Below are positions 1 through 6,610 of a stretch of DNA of 7,475 bases, in pieces. The translations under genes and the position numbers were made by a program. The first letter of the stretch is position 1; each line of letters begins with the position of its first letter. This stretch comes from JBBRTJ01 sp038244535. Its GTDB lineage: Bacteria; Actinomycetota; Acidimicrobiia; Acidimicrobiales; Ilumatobacteraceae. Below the pieces are notes generated by a model. That model saw only the letters and a program-made list of their open reading frames with translations, was not told the origin of the DNA and did not search any database. The stretch is from the NCBI GenBank assembly GCA_038244535.1, contig JBBRTJ010000131.1:1-7475 (forward strand), in the 5' to 3' direction.

Positions 1-1323
1 GGCGATCGACGTTGAGAACCTCGACGCCATGAGGCTGCCGAGCACCACGACGCCGAGGGCGCCGCCCAGCTCGCGGGTTGTGTCGTTCATCGCCGAGCCG
101 ACGCCGGCCTGGCCAAGCGGCACGGCCGACATGATCGAGCCCGTGAGCGGCGACATCGTGAGCCCCATGCCACTGGCCAGAACGAGCATTCCGGGCAGGA
201 GCTGCCAGTAGTGGGCGTCGACGCCCCAGCGCGACAGGTAGATGAGTGCGACGCTCACGCAGCCGAGCCCGGCCGCCACCACCACGTTGTTGCCGAAGCG
301 GTTGGCCAGCTTGGGGGTCTGGGGCGCCACGAACATGATCATCAGGGCGATCGGGCCTTGGCTGAGACCTGCCGTCCAAGCGCTGTAGCCGAGCACGCCT
401 TGGAAGTACTGGGTGATGAGGAAGAACACGCCGAACATGGTGAAGAACACCAAGGTGATGGCGCCCGCGGCCACGCTGAACCGACGGTCTCGGAACAGGT
501 GCAGGTTGAGCATCGGGTCCTTGGCCCGACGCTCCCAGGCGATGAAGGCTGTGAGCAGGATGGCGGCCAGCGAGAACAGCACGATCGTCTCGGTGCTGGC
601 CCAGCCGTTGCCCGGCGCTTCGATGATGGCGTACACGAGGGCGACGATGCCGGCGAACGACAGGGCGGCGCCGATCACGTCGAGCCGGGCCTGCTCGGGG
701 TCGCGTGAGGTGGGCAGCAGGATCTTGCCGGCCACGAGGGCCCCGATGATGATGGGGATGTTCACCAGGAACACCGAGCCCCACGAGAAGTGCTGGAGAA
801 GGAAGCCGCTGGCGATGGGGCCGATGGCGGCGCCCCCACCGGCGATGCCGGCCCAGATGGCGATGGCCCGCACCCGCTCGTGAGGAGGGAACACGTTGGC
901 CAGGATCGACAGCGTGGACGGCATGACGAAGGCGGCCCCGATGCCCATGACGGCGCGCCCGGTGATGACCCCTTCGGCCGACCCCTGGAACGCCGCCAGC
1001 AGCGAACCGGCCATGAAGATCAGGAGCCCGATCTGCAGTGCACCCTTGCGGCCGAACCGGTCCCCCAAGGTGCCGGCGGTGAACAGCAACCCGGCGAAGA
1101 TGAGGCCGTACGCGTCGACCATCCACTGCAGCTGCGTGGCGGAGGCATCGAGTTCGCGCGCCAGGGTGGGGAGGGCGACGTTGAGCGAGGTGTTCCCGAC
1201 GATGATGATCATCAGGCTCGTGCACAGCACGACCATGATCCACCAGCGCCGGGCCAGGACCGCCGGGTCGATGGCGGAAACGGCGTGTGACGCCCCCTCA
1301 GGCCCGCCCCGTGTCACGTCCAT
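1..1323 (-). CDS. DHA2-family (EmrB/QacA-like) MFS drug efflux transporter, C-terminus beyond window
   Basis: Reading the minus strand from ATG at 1323 gives 441 codons, open to the window edge, so the C-terminal end is missing. The protein is a very hydrophobic inner-membrane permease of the major facilitator superfamily, expected to export drugs or metabolites in exchange for protons. Visible family marks are NVALPTL in the first membrane helix (about 48-54), WMVDAYGL (67-74), the motif A loop GTLGDRFGRK (84-93), a glycine-rich motif C stretch GGGAAIGPIASG (162-173), and the late DHA2 signature NDTTRELGGALG (413-424). The 14-helix DHA2 class usually has about 470-520 residues, so roughly 30-80 are lost. 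The start is supported by a G-rich ribosome site just upstream and by normal placement of helix 1. The usual helix-1 aspartate (LDxTIVNVALP) is glycine here (G43). The substrate cannot be read from the sequence. Confidence 0.93.
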   Translation of the reverse strand, partial: MDVTRGGPEGASHAVSAIDPAVLARRWWIMVVLCTSLMIIIVGNTSLNVALPTLARELDASATQLQWMVDAYGLIFAGLLFTAGTLGDRFGRKGALQIGLLIFMAGSLLAAFQGSAEGVITGRAVMGIGAAFVMPSTLSILANVFPPHERVRAIAIWAGIAGGGAAIGPIASGFLLQHFSWGSVFLVNIPIIIGALVAGKILLPTSRDPEQARLDVIGAALSFAGIVALVYAIIEAPGNGWASTETIVLFSLAAILLTAFIAWERRAKDPMLNLHLFRDRRFSVAAGAITLVFFTMFGVFFLITQYFQGVLGYSAWTAGLSQGPIALMIMFVAPQTPKLANRFGNNVVVAAGLGCVSVALIYLSRWGVDAHYWQLLPGMLVLASGMGLTMSPLTGSIMSAVPLGQAGVGSAMNDTTRELGGALGVVVLGSLMASRFSTSIA

Positions 1324-1327
1324 CAGA

Positions 1328-1337
1328 CCCCCCCCTT
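1328..1337 (-). promoter_or_regulatory. G-rich ribosome binding site of the MFS gene
   Basis: On the minus strand AAGGGGGGGG lies four bases before the ATG at 1323 and can act as a Shine-Dalgarno sequence. It includes a run of eight G (1328-1335), unusually long for this element. The element supports the choice of ATG at 1323. Confidence 0.6.
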
Positions 1338-1342
1338 GTCAG

Positions 1343-1355
1343 TTGCAGACTGCAA
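1343..1355. promoter_or_regulatory. Candidate TetR-type operator palindrome
   Basis: TTGCAG-A-CTGCAA is a perfect 6-bp inverted repeat around one central base. It lies 19 bases upstream of the MFS ATG and about 56 bases upstream of the VOC gene start. Short palindromes of this kind upstream of drug-efflux genes are typical targets of TetR/AcrR-type repressors. No such regulator is in the window; it could lie past the left edge, downstream of the transporter. The position would let a bound repressor block the transporter and perhaps the divergent VOC gene. The sequence is seen; its function is inferred. Confidence 0.55.
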
Positions 1356-1411
1356 GCTATCGGGCGCCGTGGGCTTCAACCCGCCCGCTCACGTGATCTA
1401 GACAGCGAGCT

Positions 1412-1879
1412 GTGATCGATCTCAGCCGTACTTACCACACCGGGATCCGCGTCCTTGACCTCGACGCGGCCATGGAGGAGCTGGGCGCGTCGCTCGGCGT
1501 GACCTGGTGCGTCGTCCAAGAGCGCGAGCAGCTCGTGTGGACCGAAGCGGGTGGCGCTCAGGCCGTCCCGCTTCGGTTCACCTACTCAGCCGAGGGGCCC
1601 ATCCACCTCGAGCTGCTTCAGGGCGCCTCGGGCTCGGTGTGGGACGCCACTGGTGCCCCCGGGCTGCACCACCTCGGTGTGTGGACCGATGACGTGGCCG
1701 GCGAGACCCAGCGGCTGATCGACGGTGGCTGGGCGCTCGTCGCCGCCTCGCGCCGCCCCGAGGAGGGCTTCGGGATGTTCACCTACGTGGCCCCGCCGAG
1801 CGGGCTGATCGTCGAGCTCGTCGATGCCGCGCTCACCCCGATGTTCGAGCGCTGGTGGGCTGGCGGTCCCCTCGGCTGA
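1412..1879 (+). CDS. VOC-superfamily (glyoxalase/bleomycin-resistance/dioxygenase fold) protein
   Basis: A 155-residue protein starting with GTG. The sequence shows the two-module vicinal oxygen chelate pattern: HTGIRVLDLDAAM at 9-21, a strand with HLELLQ at 65-70, LHHLGVWTDDV at 85-95, and GLIVELVDA near 131-139. The likely metal ligands are H9, E67, H86 or H87, and E135, one set of 2-His/2-Glu as in glyoxalase-4-like proteins. Length is normal for a single-domain member. Family members isomerise or cleave small molecules, or bind and sequester antibiotics; which applies here cannot be told. The GTG is chosen because H9 would be lost with any later start; no strong ribosome site precedes it. 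The gene diverges from the efflux transporter across 88 bp and converges with the PhoD-like gene, leaving five bases between the stop codons. A link with efflux (resistance) is conjecture. Confidence 0.88.
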   Translation: MIDLSRTYHTGIRVLDLDAAMEELGASLGVTWCVVQEREQLVWTEAGGAQAVPLRFTYSAEGPIHLELLQGASGSVWDATGAPGLHHLGVWTDDVAGETQRLIDGGWALVAASRRPEEGFGMFTYVAPPSGLIVELVDAALTPMFERWWAGGPLG

Positions 1880-1884
1880 GCCCG

Positions 1885-3303
1885 CTACGGGATGGGCACC
1901 ACGTGGCTGTACAGCACCGTCCCCTGGGGGACCGTGCCCTTGCCCGGTGCGACGCGGAGCATGTCGAAGCGCGCCGTTCCGGGGGTGGAGGTGGTGTCGA
2001 TCGTGACGCGGCCCATGAGCGATTGCGACGTGCTTGGTGCCGTGGTAGCCGTGGCGTTGGCCCACACCGTTCCCGGGAAGTCGGGGATGGTGTGACGCGT
2101 GGCCGTGCCCGTTGGTGCGGCCAGCATCTCGGTCACGTTGCCGAACTGGCCGATGGCACCAGCGTGGCGGTCACCGGAGCAGATGAACACCGGTTGAGGG
2201 AGGGTGCCGAAGAAGCTGAACATCGCCGTCCTCTCCCCGAGGGTGCACTGGCTGGCTCCCGCTTGGCCGGTGTCCCAGGTGGGTGTCATCGGGAAGAAGA
2301 GCACGAAGGCTCGGGCCGTCGACGCCAGCATCGTTGACTGCACCCAGGCCCACTGCTGCACGCCGAGCTGGCTGCGGTAGCCCATCGGGTACACGTTGCT
2401 GCTCACCTTGTCCTCGCGGTACCGGCGGCTGTCGAGCAGCAGGAAGTGGACCTCGCCGATCTGCCAGTCCTGGTACGAGTCGTTCGGATACGCCGCGTTC
2501 GGGACGAGGTCGGCGTAGGCCTGAGCGGTGTAGCTGCGCCACGTCTTGTTCGTGATCGGCGTCGAGGTGGGGAAGCCGACCGGGTACAACGGGTCGGTCA
2601 CGGCGCCATCCACGCCGTAGTCGTGATCGTCCTGCATGCCGTAGAAGGGCATCCGTGACAGCACGTTCGCGAAGCCGGGGGAGATGAGCCCAGCACGGAA
2701 GGTAGCTGAGTACGTCGGGTAGTCCTGCGTGTGCTTGAGCGGGTTGTCGATGTAGGCGAGGTCACCGAGCCAGGCCATGAACTGCCCATTCGGCTCGACT
2801 GCGGTGAGGCCCACGCCGCCGATGTTGGAGGTGCAGCACGCGTAGTTGAACGAGATGGTCGAGGGGTCGCCCGGCACGGGTCGGGCCGGGATCGACAGGG
2901 GAGGTCCTGCTGGACAGGGACTCTGGCTCAGGTTCGAGGGTTGGACCATCGGCTGGTACGTCCACCCGACACCGTCGAGCCCGACGCGCAGCGCCGGGTC
3001 GAACGACACCCGGGCCGTGTTCGTCGTGCCCGAGGGTCCCGGTTTCGTCGCCACCATCGTCGAGGTGAAGGTGGTCGAGGGATCGCTGGTGCGCCATGCG
3101 ACGAGGCCGACGATGGCACTCGTCGTGCAGCCCAGCGTCACGACCAGGCCGTTGGTCTTGTGCACGGTGGGCACGACGAGGTCGAGCGTGGGTGGGTTCG
3201 AGGTGGCGCTGGCCACCGAACTGAGTGCGGTGGTCGCCAGCGCGGCGCCACCTGCGGCGGCAGCAGTCGCGCCGAGAAAACGGCGGCGAGTGATCTCCTT
3301 CAT
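1885..3303 (-). CDS. Tat-exported PhoD-like alkaline phosphatase/phosphodiesterase
   Basis: A 472-residue protein with a twin-arginine signal: TRRRFLG at 5-11, an Ala-rich hydrophobic core to about 30, and a likely signal-peptidase cut after A33 (ASA|T). Export through Tat suggests a folded, metal-loaded enzyme outside the membrane. The body carries PhoD-type metallophosphatase motifs in order: ACC (155-157, where PhoD proteins have a metal-binding Cys), GDLAYID (180-186), DDHDYG (225-230), LLLDSRRYR (288-296) and SGDRHAGA (376-383). Family members hydrolyse phosphomono- or diesters with an Fe/Ca centre. The protein is shorter than Bacillus PhoD (over 550 residues). The start at 3303 is set by GGAAGGG seven bases upstream and by the signal peptide beginning there. 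The gene stands alone, divergent from the oxidoreductase and convergent with the VOC gene. Release of phosphate from organic sources is likely, but the true substrate is unknown. I see no recognisable Pho box. Confidence 0.9.
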   Translation of the reverse strand: MKEITRRRFLGATAAAAGGAALATTALSSVASATSNPPTLDLVVPTVHKTNGLVVTLGCTTSAIVGLVAWRTSDPSTTFTSTMVATKPGPSGTTNTARVSFDPALRVGLDGVGWTYQPMVQPSNLSQSPCPAGPPLSIPARPVPGDPSTISFNYACCTSNIGGVGLTAVEPNGQFMAWLGDLAYIDNPLKHTQDYPTYSATFRAGLISPGFANVLSRMPFYGMQDDHDYGVDGAVTDPLYPVGFPTSTPITNKTWRSYTAQAYADLVPNAAYPNDSYQDWQIGEVHFLLLDSRRYREDKVSSNVYPMGYRSQLGVQQWAWVQSTMLASTARAFVLFFPMTPTWDTGQAGASQCTLGERTAMFSFFGTLPQPVFICSGDRHAGAIGQFGNVTEMLAAPTGTATRHTIPDFPGTVWANATATTAPSTSQSLMGRVTIDTTSTPGTARFDMLRVAPGKGTVPQGTVLYSHVVPIP

Positions 3304-3310
3304 GGCATGG

Positions 3311-3317
3311 CCCTTCC
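3311..3317 (-). promoter_or_regulatory. Ribosome binding site of the PhoD-like gene
   Basis: GGAAGGG on the minus strand sits seven bases before the ATG at 3303. This good spacing fixes the start of the Tat signal peptide. Another ATG five bases upstream of that start is out of frame. Confidence 0.7.
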
Positions 3318-3408
3318 ATCAGAGTCGTGATGACGAGGCCGGACGGCGGAGAAGGAGTCACGATCGGTCGCCTGGGCGTCACTGCCCACTTCATCGATCG
3401 CTTGAGGA

Positions 3409-5802
3409 ATGGCGTCGCCCGGTTGGAGTGCACGGCTCCTCCGGAGGTCCGGAACAGCCGAGCGGCAAACAGTAGTGGTGTTCCAGTCGGGCTGTCGTGG
3501 TGACGATGCACCAATCCCCGATCGGTATGGTGCGCCAATCGCCGCCCCTGAGCTCGAGATCGGACCGCCGGACGCGGTCGCTGCCGGTGTGGGCGGCGTG
3601 CTGGCCGGCGCGCGAATCGCCCTGCGCCAGATGGGGGTCAGGCGATCGGTTGACGTCCTTCGCCACCTCAACCAGGTCGACGGGTTCGACTGCCCTGGTT
3701 GCGCGTGGCCCGAGGCCGCCGATCGGCGTCACCTCGAGTTCTGTGAGAACGGCATGAAGGCGGTGGCCGAGGAGGCCACGACCCGCCGGGTCACCACGGC
3801 CTTCTTCGCCGAGCACGACCTCGACGACCTACGCCGCCGCAACGAGCACTGGCTCGGTCAGCAGGGTCGTCTCACGGAGCCCATGTGGAAGCGCTCCGGG
3901 GCCACTCACTACGAAGCGGTCTCGTGGGCCGAGGCGATCGACGTGCTGGCCAACCGCCTGAAGGCGTGCTCGTCGCCGGATCGGGCGACCTTCTACACGT
4001 CGGGTCGCACCAGCAACGAGGCCGCGTTCGCCTACCAGCTCCTTGTGCGGGCCTATGGGACCAACAACCTGCCGGACTGCTCGAACCTGTGCCACGAGTC
4101 GACCAGCGTTGCGCTCGGCGACACGATCGGCGTCGGTAAGGGCACCGTGTCGCTCGACGACGTCGAGCATGCCGAGCTCATCATCGTGTGCGGTCAGAAC
4201 CCCGGCACGAACCACCCGAGGATGCTGTCGTCGCTCGAGGCGGCCAAGCGGCGCGGTGCGCGCATCATCGCCGTCAACCCCCTGCCCGAGGCGGGTCTGC
4301 TCCGCTTCAAGGATCCGCAGCGACCTCGGGGAGTGGTCGGTCACGGCACGGCCCTCGCCGACCTGTTCCTCCAGATCAGGGTCAACGGCGACCTCGCGCT
4401 CTTCCAGGCGCTCAACCACCTCCTGATCGCCCGTCACGATGCCGGTGAGCCGGTCGTCGATCGGGGCTTCGTCGACGAGTCGACCGAGGGCTTCGAAGCG
4501 TTCGCCGCCACCGCCCGCGACCTCGACTGGGGAGCGGTCGACCGGGCCACGGGTCTGCCCCGGGCCGCCATCGAGGCGGCGGCGGCGATGGTGGCTGGGG
4601 TCGATCGCATCGTGGTCTGCTGGGCGATGGGGCTCACCCAGCACCGCAACGCGGTGGCCACGATCCGCGAGGTGGTCAACCTGCTCCTGCTGCGCGGTGC
4701 CATCGGCCTGCCGGGAGCGGGGCTGTGCCCCGTGCGAGGTCACAGCAACGTGCAGGGCGACCGCACCATGGGCATCTTCGAGCAGCCGACGCCGGCCTTC
4801 CTCGACGCCCTCGAGTCCCGCTTCGGCTTCGCTCCTCCTCGCGAGCCCGGGTTCGACGTCGTCGAGAGCATCCGGGCGATGGAGCGCGGCGAGGTCGACG
4901 TGCTCGTGGCGATGGGGGGCAACTTCGTCGGCGCCGCCCCTGACACCGCTCGCACCGAAGCTGCTCTTGCCTCGGTGGGGCTCACGGTGCACGTGTCCAC
5001 CAAGCTCAACCGAAGCCACGTCGTCACTGGTGACGAGGCGTTGATCTTGCCGTGCCTCGGGCGCACGGAGGTCGACGAGCAGGTGGGCGGGCGCCAACGG
5101 ATCACCGTCGAGGATTCGATGAGCATGGTGCACGCATCCTCGGGAGGGCTGACGCCAGCGGCCCCTGATCTGCGTAGCGAAGTGGCCATCGTGTGCGCCA
5201 TCGGAGCCGCGCTGCTCGGTCCCACGACACCGGTCGACTGGGCGGGCCTCGCAGGCGACTACCGGGTGATCCGCTCCCACATCGAGGCCGTGATCCCCGG
5301 CTTCGAGCGCTTCGAGGAGCGCATCGATGCCCGCGGGGGCTTCGCGCTGCACCACCCCGTGCGCGATGAGCGCCGCTTCCCGACCTCGAGCGGCAAGGCC
5401 CGGTTCACGGTCAACGACCTCGTGGTGCTCGACGTGCCAGCTGGGCGTTTGCTCATGCAGACGCTGCGCAGCCACGATCAGTACAACACCACGATCTATG
5501 GCCTCGATGACCGATACCGGGGGGTTCGCCACGGTCGCGAGGTCGTGTTCGTGCACCTCGACGACCTCATGGCCCTCGGCTTCGCCGACGGTGACATCGT
5601 CGACGTGGTGAGCGAGCACGACGGTCGCGAGGTCGGACGCATCACCGGGTTCCGGTTGGTCGCCTACCCGACCGCGCTCGGGTGCTGCGCCGCGTACTTC
5701 CCAGAGGCGAACGCGCTCGTTGCGCTCGACAGCGTCGCCGATCGCAGCGGTACGCCGACCTCGAAGTCGATCATCGTGCATTTCGAGGCCCGTGGCCGCT
5801 GA
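3409..5802 (+). CDS. ydeP: YdeP/FdhF-type molybdopterin oxidoreductase alpha subunit
   Basis: The frame encodes up to 797 residues and matches, as I remember it, the E. coli YdeP family (TIGR01701-like formate-dehydrogenase alpha relatives) along its length from about residue 48. Motifs include FDCPGCAWP (93-101), FCENG (111-115), FYTSGRTSNEA (195-205), CSNLCHEST (224-232) with C228 where formate dehydrogenases carry the Mo-binding Cys/Sec, NPGTNHPRML (264-273), GHSNVQGDRT (444-453), TKLNRSH (531-537), VEDSMSM (567-573) and the C-terminal SHDQYNTTIYG (688-698). It should bind bis-MGD molybdenum and act in the cytoplasm, as no Tat signal is visible. E. coli YdeP is linked to acid resistance, but its substrate is not established. 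No FdhD, electron-transfer subunit or cofactor gene is nearby. The start is uncertain: ATG 3409 has GAGGA abutting it, GTG 3475 and 3478 are alternatives, and the first 45 codons look non-coding. Family length fits about 758 residues. Confidence 0.92.
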   Translation: MASPGWSARLLRRSGTAERQTVVVFQSGCRGDDAPIPDRYGAPIAAPELEIGPPDAVAAGVGGVLAGARIALRQMGVRRSVDVLRHLNQVDGFDCPGCAWPEAADRRHLEFCENGMKAVAEEATTRRVTTAFFAEHDLDDLRRRNEHWLGQQGRLTEPMWKRSGATHYEAVSWAEAIDVLANRLKACSSPDRATFYTSGRTSNEAAFAYQLLVRAYGTNNLPDCSNLCHESTSVALGDTIGVGKGTVSLDDVEHAELIIVCGQNPGTNHPRMLSSLEAAKRRGARIIAVNPLPEAGLLRFKDPQRPRGVVGHGTALADLFLQIRVNGDLALFQALNHLLIARHDAGEPVVDRGFVDESTEGFEAFAATARDLDWGAVDRATGLPRAAIEAAAAMVAGVDRIVVCWAMGLTQHRNAVATIREVVNLLLLRGAIGLPGAGLCPVRGHSNVQGDRTMGIFEQPTPAFLDALESRFGFAPPREPGFDVVESIRAMERGEVDVLVAMGGNFVGAAPDTARTEAALASVGLTVHVSTKLNRSHVVTGDEALILPCLGRTEVDEQVGGRQRITVEDSMSMVHASSGGLTPAAPDLRSEVAIVCAIGAALLGPTTPVDWAGLAGDYRVIRSHIEAVIPGFERFEERIDARGGFALHHPVRDERRFPTSSGKARFTVNDLVVLDVPAGRLLMQTLRSHDQYNTTIYGLDDRYRGVRHGREVVFVHLDDLMALGFADGDIVDVVSEHDGREVGRITGFRLVAYPTALGCCAAYFPEANALVALDSVADRSGTPTSKSIIVHFEARGR
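3507..3540. repeat. Near-identical direct repeat, 24-bp period
   Basis: TGCACCAATC (3507-3516) recurs as TGCGCCAATC (3531-3540), nine of ten bases alike, starting 24 bp apart. It lies at the poorly defined front of the oxidoreductase gene, where the base use differs from the body of the gene. It could be a paired regulator site in the divergent control region with the PhoD-like gene, or a chance similarity. Confidence 0.3.
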
Positions 5803-5805
5803 TCG

Positions 5806-6582
5806 TCAGTCGTCGATCGACCACCACGTCGCCAGCACGCGCCGGTAGGCCCGGTCGAACCGGTCGTAGTCGCGACGCAGGGCTGCCCCCGGCCACGACC
5901 GCGGGAGCAGTGACCGAGGCAGGAGCGGGTCACGCTGGAGGTGACGCAGCACGGCGGCCGAGACGACGAAGCCAGGGGCGAGCGCCCCAGGATCGTCGGC
6001 CCGCAGCGCAATGCCGAGGTCGGCCATCTCGGCTCGCAGCGCGAGCGATCGACGGGCCCAACCGCCCAGGTCCCACAGGTCGGCAGCAACCGAGCGTGGC
6101 TCGTCATCGGGCCGTCCCCTCCACCACGTGCAGCGCTCGTCGAGCGAGAAGGACCCGTGGACCAGGTTGTCGGGCCGGCACCACACCCCTTCGCGCCGCT
6201 CGGCGATCCCGAGGCCCCGCATGGCGTGGCGGAGCTCGCTGCGCTCTTGGGCGGTGCGGCCCTCGCCTGTCACCAGACCGATGACCCACGAGCCGTCCCA
6301 GTCGCGTGTCGTGGGATGGCGACCAGCGCTCTGTCGGGCCTGACGGGCCAGGAGGCTGCCTGTGAGCGCGTAGCCCTCGCCGTGGGCCACGACCTCGCCG
6401 CGGCTCGTCATCCGGGACAGCGCGGTCCGGGAAGCCCCGTCGGCGATGCCGAACAGCGCTGCGGCTCGTACCAGGCGGCGTGTGGGCAGCCATGACTGCT
6501 CGGTGCCGAGGAGCGTGGACAGCAGCACCGAGCGGGCGGTGAGGGGCCGCTCGTCGGGCTGGTCGAGTGCGATCACCGTCAT
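5806..6582 (-). CDS. PaaX-family transcriptional repressor
   Basis: A 258-residue protein when started at ATG 6582, normal for the PaaX family. The N-terminal part (about 12-75) is a winged helix: TARSVLLSTLLG (15-26), LVRAAALFGIADGASRTALS (37-56), then a wing with GEVVAHGEGYALTG (62-75). A middle domain starts with DWDGSWVIGLV (94-104), and the C-terminal PaaX_C-like part has LRHLQRDPLLPRSLLPRSWPG (212-232). The classical PaaX represses phenylacetate degradation and responds to phenylacetyl-CoA; no paa gene is here, so the ligand is unknown. GGAG six bases upstream supports this start, while an in-frame ATG at 6648 would run into the divergent gene. The gene faces away from the desaturase across 44 bp, suggesting that it controls that gene and itself. 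Its stop codon is three bases from that of the oxidoreductase. Confidence 0.9.
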   Translation of the reverse strand: MTVIALDQPDERPLTARSVLLSTLLGTEQSWLPTRRLVRAAALFGIADGASRTALSRMTSRGEVVAHGEGYALTGSLLARQARQSAGRHPTTRDWDGSWVIGLVTGEGRTAQERSELRHAMRGLGIAERREGVWCRPDNLVHGSFSLDERCTWWRGRPDDEPRSVAADLWDLGGWARRSLALRAEMADLGIALRADDPGALAPGFVVSAAVLRHLQRDPLLPRSLLPRSWPGAALRRDYDRFDRAYRRVLATWWSIDD

Positions 6583-6588
6583 GTCACA

Positions 6589-6592
6589 CTCC
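6589..6592 (-). promoter_or_regulatory. Ribosome binding site of the PaaX-like gene
   Basis: GGAG on the minus strand lies six bases before ATG 6582. It decides the start in favour of the 258-residue form over the 280-residue reading from 6648. Confidence 0.65.
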
Positions 6593-6606
6593 AACGTCAA
6601 ACGTCG
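6593..6606. promoter_or_regulatory. Candidate operator: tandem AACGTC repeat in the divergent gap
   Basis: AACGTCA-AACGTCG is a 7-bp-period direct repeat. Its two ACGT cores (6594-6597 and 6601-6604) also form an inverted pair with a 3-bp spacer. It lies about 20-35 bases before the desaturase start and just upstream of the PaaX-like gene's ribosome site, well placed for one protein to block both promoters. That the PaaX-like protein binds here is inference. Confidence 0.4.
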
Positions 6607-6610
6607 AAAA

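Noticed and set aside
29..1396. Several plus-strand open frames across the left end
   Set aside because: They are shadows of the minus-strand MFS gene, whose motifs A and C and DHA2 signature are unmistakable.
1586..2065. 159-codon minus-strand frame over the VOC and PhoD gene ends
   Set aside because: It overlaps two supported genes in wrong frames and has antisense-like composition.
3438..3447. CCTCCGGAGG palindrome near the front of the oxidoreductase
   Set aside because: A 10-bp GC-only palindrome is common by chance in DNA of this composition, with no loop or T-run to make it a terminator.
2731..3475. Plus-strand frames of 199 and 209 codons opposite the PhoD-like gene
   Set aside because: The minus strand has a Tat signal and phosphatase motifs here; these frames show none.
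2762..3538. 258-codon minus-strand frame starting upstream of the PhoD-like gene
   Set aside because: It runs in another frame over the phosphatase N-terminus and has no recognisable domain.
3829..5781. 650-codon minus-strand open frame opposite the oxidoreductase
   Set aside because: It is rich in His, Arg, Asp and Val with no domain pattern, and lies fully antisense to a well-recognised gene; long antisense frames are expected at this GC content.
3409..5802. Calling the oxidoreductase a true formate dehydrogenase
   Set aside because: The motifs match the YdeP-like clade, whose substrate is unknown; no formate-dehydrogenase partner subunits are present.
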